DNA from: Cyclaneusma minus
Taxonomy: Eukaryota; Ascomycota; Leotiomycetes; Marthamycetales; Marthamycetaceae
Length of the DNA stretch: 64,000 nt
NCBI GenBank assembly: GCA_037179335.1
Contig: JAKZHN010000009.1
Coordinates: 1,178,001-1,242,000, forward strand
Direction: 5' to 3'
The translations under genes and the position numbers were made by a program. The notes below the pieces were generated by a model. The model saw only the letters and a list, made by a program, of their open reading frames with translations, ran no database searches and was not told the origin of the DNA. Position 1 is the first letter of the stretch; each line of letters begins with the position of its first letter. This document shows, in pieces, positions 58,771 to 64,000 of this stretch.

Positions 58771-59475
58771 CTTCTGCATGTCCAGACGGAAATTCCCATC
58801 GACTCATCACGTGTCTCTTGGACTCAGACTTACGAGGAGCTGCAGGCCGAGCCACCATCAGAACGGCCACGCTTGGTGACACCGGCCTCGCGTCTTCTGC
58901 ATATCGAGACGGTAGTTGCTGAAGTCCTGAAGCTCTTCCCACCGAGGTAAGGTGGCTCGGACTCGATCATCGTCGCATGGCCACTCCACCGCAATGACCT
59001 TGCCGACCTGGCAACCACCGACCTTTTCAGCTATCCCAGAAGCACGACGACTGCTCCTGGGGTAGTTGACAATCGAGGCCGCTACGGAGACAGCCAGACG
59101 ATGGAGCCGGGCTCGCCAGCGGTCATCATGGCCTTTTCGATGATCTGGGCCATCAGGAACAGAAACCTTGCGTTGGACTGATACGTAGGTGAAGTCTCTT
59201 GATTGATGAAGATAGGTGGGCTCTGCCCACCTACTTATAGTCTATAGCTAGTCTAAGAGGTCCTGGCACTGCCCAGATGCTCCAACACCTTGCACCAAAG
59301 TCTGACGCACTCGAACGGGCTGTGGTCGTAGGTCTCAGCCTTGATGTTCGGATCGGCGATTCCGGTGGCGTTGATGAGGACGTCGGGGGTGCCGCGACAA
59401 GGAATTCAACGGCGACTTGGATCGCGCCGCCCACGACAGCGAAGACGTGGCCTTCTGCATGTCGAGACGGAAATC
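58771..59475 (-). repeat. Recurring block encoding D/N-F/Y-R-L-D-M-Q-K
   Basis: A block of about 24 bp, on the plus strand CTTCTGCATGTCGAGACGGA followed by AATC, occurs at 58771-58794, 58894-58917 (with changes) and 59452-59475, and in a more diverged form at 58409-58432. On the minus strand the copies read NFRLDMQK, NYRLDMQK, DFRLDMQK and DFRLEVQK. The flanks are not similar. Confidence 0.7.
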
Positions 59476-59480
59476 GATGC
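58920..59480 (-). pseudogene. Broken short-chain dehydrogenase/reductase (SDR)
   Basis: Minus-strand fragments match the classical SDR order. DVLINATGIADPNIKAETYD (59390-59330) corresponds to the NNAG-type strand. Then stops and about 120 bp of unrelated sequence intervene. QSNARFLFLMAQIIEKAMM and AGEPGSIVWLS (59185-59095) follow, then, after a one-base frame change, ASIVNYP and KVIAVEWPCDDDRVRAT (59090-58950). The catalytic YxxxK region, expected just after ASIVNYP, is scrambled by indels, and several in-frame stops are present. Intact members reduce polyols or ketones with NAD(P)H. This copy cannot be functional. Confidence 0.65.
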
Positions 59481-59999
59481 GACTCCACTCGTAGGTTGGA
59501 GTTGAAACGCCGAGGTCGAGGGACATCACCTGGTCATTGCAGCCTATGTGGACTTCGTCTCTGAGAATGTCAGTTTCGCGCTCGAAGAAGTGGTTTTCAG
59601 GGGAATCGCACTTACCGGCAAGCATCGCCGCACTTCACCACCATCCACCAAATCTCACCAATCTCAGACACTCGAGTTCGACTTTCTCTCCCAACTCCTT
59701 TGCGCCGGTCGGGAAGTCGTCAGTCTCCATGCGCTGCTCATCTGCGGTCATAAATGCGTCACCGGTGGCGGTGGTAGATCGGCTGTGGGTAGGAGGACTG
59801 GTGCATCCCATTGTACCCAGCCATGATCCACCACCGCCCCCAATGGAATCGCCTTGCCGGTCGCTTCATCGTGGAAGCTCTGCGTCGAGTATTGTTGTCG
59901 TTTCTGTTGTTTCTGGCCGGCCTGTTTGCCTTGCTCCGTTTCCTTGGCATGATGATAGCTGGGAGCGCGATCCAGGGGGTGCTGATGTTTGCAGCCAAG

Positions 60000-61380
60000 T
60001 TGTGGCGGCGCATCTTCACACAGCAACTTCTACATTTGTCACTGGTGCTGAAGTGAGCTTGACCTCCTTGTGCTCGGTCATCTCACATGCTCCTTCAGAC
60101 GACGACGACGACGACGACGAGACATGGCATGGAAGCCTGACTCTTCGCGACTTGTACCTCGCCTTGATCTTGGCCTTTTCATCTGCACGTTGCAGCTTTG
60201 CTTTGCCAGTCTCCGGTTCCTGCTCGCGATCAACCTCGGCGCAAGTTCTTGAACTCCTGGCTAGCAGCCCGGAAGTTCTCGGATTTTCCCGGTCCGGGCC
60301 AAACCGCGTCATCTTCAGTACCAACTTCAGTGTTTGCCATCTGTACATCGGCATCACCACCATTTGCCGGACCCATGTTGTGCGGTAACTCACCCCAGCC
60401 ACCCTGGGTGAAACCTTTCTGGACCTTCTTCGTGGCTGTGGTGGCGGCGCGCTTCCGCTTCTTCGGTCTATTGGCGGGTCCATCGGTCTCCCAAGAGGAC
60501 GACTCAGAATCATCATCCCAGTCCGCAAATCCCTTCTCGTTCACGGGCTGCTTCTTTACAGCCAAACCGGTGCCTTTCTTTGATGTTTTCGAGGGGAAAT
60601 GGGTATTCAGGTGCGAGTCCTTCGCATTCGCAACACCTGGATTGGCTAGATCAATGATCCCCAGAGCTTTCTCCCACAGTTCAGCGTGGTCGCCATGCAG
60701 TAAGCTGCGATCTTGGCCTTGCTTGCGGAGATTCAAGTCAGTAACCAAAATGAGCACATCTCTGACGTGACCGACATTGTCTCTCACGCTCGCCTGAACA
60801 TCCCGAATTTCTTTCGGCATTTTCAAGGACTGGTTCTGACCTTCATCCTGTATGCCACTCAGGTCAAAGTCGAGGTCGCCGCCTGACCCACCACCGAAAC
60901 TGCCCGAAACAACACCCTTGACGCTGTACCAAACAACCTTGGCAGCATCACCCCTCTTCGAACCACGTTCCGGTTCCATCTCACGTCTAACCGGCTCCCG
61001 CGTAGCCCACGAGTTCTCGGACAACATACCACCACCCTCATCATCACAGAAAGTCCTGAAACTCAGGTCAACTGCGGTGCGACAAAGTGCTTTTGAGATT
61101 GGGGTGTCGTCAAGCGTGCGCCAGTCGGAAGCGTCGCCGAGACATTGCGGAGGTCGTGGGGCAGAGAATTGGGGGCGGCAAGGGGGATGACAGGGACATG
61201 AGGGACGACGGGAGCAGGCCAGTCGTGAAGGTCCTCGGGGCCGTTGTACTCCCAACCGATGTTAGGGATCGTGCCTTTGCGCATGGCCTCAGCACGCTCA
61301 CGCTTGGGAATACGCTCGGGAATGATGTAGCGAGAGGTAAGTGCGAAACGCAGGCCACCGAAAGCCTGCGAGCATCACAG
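60000..61380 (-). pseudogene. Coding relic of a nuclear-type protein, at least two frameshifts
   Basis: Minus-strand sequence reads as protein across three segments in different frames. 61350-61140 gives IPERIPKRERAEAMRKGTIP and NIGWEYNGPEDLHDWPAPVV. 61140-60230 gives DASDWRTLDDTPISKALCRT through MPKEIRDVQASVRDNVGHVR to DWDDDSESSSWETDGPAN and the basic patch RPKKRKRAATTATKKVQKG. After a one-base shift, 60240-60020 gives EVDREQEPETGKAKLQRADE followed by a serine run. The mix of basic NLS-like and acidic stretches suggests a nuclear protein. No known domain was recognised. The shifts look like indels, not C-to-T mutation, and could in principle be assembly errors. Confidence 0.45.
60098..60123. 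repeat. Microsatellite (GAC)n
   Basis: Eight tandem trinucleotides within the relic. They encode the serine run on the minus strand. Confidence 0.9.
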
Positions 61381-62414
61381 AGTCGGGCGACTCATTCTGG
61401 ATGAGATTCGCGCACGACATCTCGGCATGATCGTGATCATGGGGCTGACTGCCAGCTTGATCCGTCGACCAGCGTGGTCAACAGTGCCGGGTCCATCCTC
61501 TTTGCAGATCTCGCTGAAGCCAAATTTGGTCAAGAGAAAGGGAAACAGGGAGTTTGAACTCATCGTGGAGATCGCTCGCGGAGGGCAGAAGGTCGAGAGA
61601 AGATGGGGACGTGGTCCTCGCCCCGAAGTTCGCGGGGCCTCACAACTCGGAGGAACTCGACAAGGTGGAAAGCCTGAACGGGTCCTGGTCGCTTGCGAGA
61701 GTCTGCGGTTGCAATAAACCGGAGGATACGACGGCAGCAAGATGCTCCGGTTCCCTTTTCTCTGGGCGTGAACACCGGGAGGAAGACAGCCCTTCACCGT
61801 CCAGGAGGGCCGGCACGTTTCTTCTCGTCCGTGGGGAGGTGGTTGCGGACGAAGAGGCCGACGTACTCATGGACCTGCGTCTCCAAATTCCGGTTCTCAT
61901 CCTTGTAACGCTGCTTGCTCTCAACGGTTCGCAGTCGTTGGTGAAGACCTTCAGCCTCAAATTCGAGCCTAGCCACAGTGTCGCCGACCAAGGTCCATGA
62001 CCTCCTCAATCGTGGTTGCAAGACATCGATCGAGCATGTCTGCGAAGAGTCGAACCTATTTCTCCATGGATGATGTCGGTCTCTCCCTTCCGAGCCTCCA
62101 GCATTTGACGGAAACCCCGCGAACACCAGGAAACCCGACGACGCTCCACGAATCCAGGTCGTGAAGTTGTCGGCCATGGTTGATTGAAGGCAAGACCGCC
62201 CGTCAGAGATCGCAGGGTAGGGAAGGTGGTGTTGTTGTTGTTGTTGTTGTTGTTGTCTGAGGAGAGTCATCGGCAATCCGGAAGAAAGAGCCCTTGATGA
62301 AGGGGTCGCCATGTCTCTGGCCGGTGTGTTGTGGTGGCACAACTGACATGTTCTTCGACGTTAAGGCCGAAGTTGACTCCTTCGAGGGACGTCCAGTGGA
62401 GCCGAGACCGTGAC
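61381..62414 (-). pseudogene. Coding relic with poly-Q and coiled-coil segments
   Basis: On the minus strand, 62400-62270 reads GRPSKESTSALTSKNMSVVP and FIKGSFFRIADDSPQ. A (CAA)n tract follows (62257-62227 on the plus strand as GTT repeats) that codes Gln or Thr depending on frame. 62110-62030 reads FRQMLEARKGETDIIHGEIG, and 61980-61830 reads EAEGLHQRLRTVESKQRYKD with NRNLETQVHEYVGLFVRNH, which looks like a coiled coil. These pieces lie in different frames. The family is unknown. Confidence 0.4.
62227..62257. repeat. Microsatellite (GTT)n
   Basis: About ten tandem copies, reading CAA on the minus strand. Confidence 0.9.
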
Positions 62415-63900
62415 CTGAATAAGCATCAGTAGAGAACTTGGGGATGTCTGGATATATCAAGGCCTACCATGGCCAACGACTGGCGACCTTGCACAGGTGA
62501 AGCGAGTGGTGCTGCTGAATTCGCAGTCCTCGGCTGTCCATTTTGCTGTTGTGGGGAGAGGATGGGCAGAATCATCAGTCAGCAGCAAGTGTTGTCTGCG
62601 AAGACGGTATGCCCGAAGGCGTGGAGCCCGCCTGAGGAATCTTGAGAGGATTGCTGAGAGGAAGTCTGGGCCGGAGGAAGAGCCGGAAGAAGATGTTGAA
62701 AGGTAGGGGAGTCTGGAGGTGTATCTGGGAGCAAAGACATCTCGATTCATCGGGCTCGTGTGCGCGCTCACGCTTGGTTCGCGGTTCTGTGTTCGTGCTG
62801 TCACAGGAGTGACAGCAGAGGAACGGGAACAGGAGCGATCCTTCGAAGATCCACGGGCCTCGAGGCGTTCCTTCTCTTTCTCCTTCGATGTCGGTCCCGA
62901 GCGAACAGGGGCCATGGACTCTTTCACTGGCCCTCCGGTTCTGGCGACATCCATTCTTCGAGGAGCCTTCTGCCTCGCTCTCGTTTCTCGGAAGCTTCGG
63001 GGAGCCAGGAACAGTGCTGATGCCTTGAGCAACGGTCAGCACGATATTGGGAAGGGGGGGGGGTGTCTGGATGTATCAGGACCTACCATGTTTGTGGGCG
63101 AGGCATTCCCTCTCTTCTTTCCTCGCTGTTGTAGCTGGGCCCAGAGTCGTGAGAACGGGTTCGTGGCCGCAATGCCGAATCCTCGTCGTCGTTGACGGTG
63201 GGGGCGACCTTCTTGTCATTGGTCCACCAGCGAGTCACGGACGCCTTGGCCGGTGGGCATCGACAGGTCGTGGTCAGTGTCGGCTTCGGATGCAGGTCGT
63301 CGTTCTGCGTACGGGCTTGGGTGGGGTGGCGTCAGCCAACTCGTCGTCGTCATCGTCAACGTCCGAGGCAACAGCCTTCTTGGCTCTGAGAGCTACCTTG
63401 GTACGTGGGGCGGCCTTGGCCTTCGTGACCTTGGCCTTCTCCAACGAGTTCGGGATGGCAGGCTCATCGCTGAACCGAGGAGTGTATTACGGGAGGAGCA
63501 TTCTGCTTCGCTTTCACTCGGGGGAAGCTGTGGAAAGCAGCGAGGGCGTTTCGCGATCGAGCACTGTTGATGACTTGAGCAACAGTCAGCGTGGGGATTA
63601 GGGGCATCTGGACGCGAAGACTTACAGAGCTTGTGGGCCCTGATGGCCTGGAGCTGTGTCCCTCGGGAGCTCGGGGCCAGAGCTGTACTCTTTGCCATGG
63701 CAGAGAAGAGTTGCGAGCTGGATGCTGTGTGTGCTGGCTGCGTGGAGATCGTGGGGGGCATCGACGGCATTGAGGGCATTCAGACAAAGGGAGAAGGGCT
63801 CCATGGAGGCATTTGGAAGAGGAACGGAGAGGATTTGACAATTTCGAATTCAAAGTTTGTGGGACGTCTGGTCACGAGGACCGACAGATCGGACAAGTGA
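62415..63900 (-). pseudogene. Multi-exon relic with three homologous introns
   Basis: Three intron-like segments are visible on the minus strand: 63625-63574 (52 bp), 63086-63024 (63 bp) and 62467-62415 (53 bp). All start GTAAGT or GTAGG and end AG. They share the sequence ATCCAGAC or its close variants, and the first two also share GCTGAC..GTTGCTCAAG. The exons after the first two introns begin alike: ATCAACAGTGCTC and ATCAGCACTGTTC, then a run encoding ESEAEGSS or ESEAECSS. Coding-like stretches include EKAKVTKAKAAPRTKVALRA (near 63430) and TNDKKVAPTVNDDEDSALRP (near 63210), but they are in conflicting frames. The first exon may begin at 63699. This looks like a gene with an internally duplicated exon-intron module, now broken. 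Confidence 0.45.
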
Positions 63901-64000
63901 GTATTTACTTCTCCCACCAAGACTATACTCCGGGTTTACTATTGATCTAGCTATCTAGGGTTGACCGGGTCTCTGAAAACTGACGGCAAGACCGGGTGTG

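Overview
The window looks like nuclear DNA of a filamentous ascomycete, possibly a dothideomycete. The protein-coding genes have one to three short introns (mostly 48-132 bp) with GT...AG ends, and several show a clear GCTAAC or CTGAC branch site. Intact genes lie in GC-balanced blocks. Between them are degenerate tandem-repeat arrays, one 16.7 kb extremely AT-rich block of the kind left by repeat-induced point mutation (RIP), and a 7 kb stretch of decayed coding sequence. No prokaryotic signature, CRISPR, rRNA or convincing tRNA was seen.

Layout. 1-2100: seven degenerate units of about 310 bp, each with a TATA-like box. 5530-6484: TATA-binding protein. 7805-9244 (minus): peroxisomal FAD-dependent amine oxidase, divergent from 9959-12388, a U2SURP/SR140-like splicing factor whose 3' end is followed by decayed tandem copies of itself. 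13795-14136: a MITE-like inverted-repeat element. 15690-16847: a secreted intradiol dioxygenase-like protein. 17080-20410: further tandem units with an E-box and a TATA box. 22681-23315: a homopolymer assembly artefact flanked by a good and a corrupted copy of the same sequence. 24053-27746: BTB/POZ protein, a Pbi2-like proteinase inhibitor, and a mitochondrial PDK/BCKDK-family kinase. 27950-32345: a third array family. 32450-49140: AT-rich block without genes. 49417-55750: MFS multidrug transporter (minus), ER t-SNARE of the syntaxin-18/Ufe1 type, and aspartate aminotransferase. 56550-63900: mostly minus-strand coding relics, including a broken short-chain dehydrogenase and an unidentified multi-exon relic with three homologous introns.

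The intact genes are mostly housekeeping (transcription, splicing, membrane fusion, amino-acid and keto-acid metabolism) plus two adaptive genes (dioxygenase, transporter). They do not form one pathway. The most unusual feature is the recurrence of separate tandem-array families whose units each carry a promoter-like TATA module but no conserved reading frame. Whether these are decayed gene arrays, non-coding RNA loci or simple duplications cannot be settled from the sequence alone.
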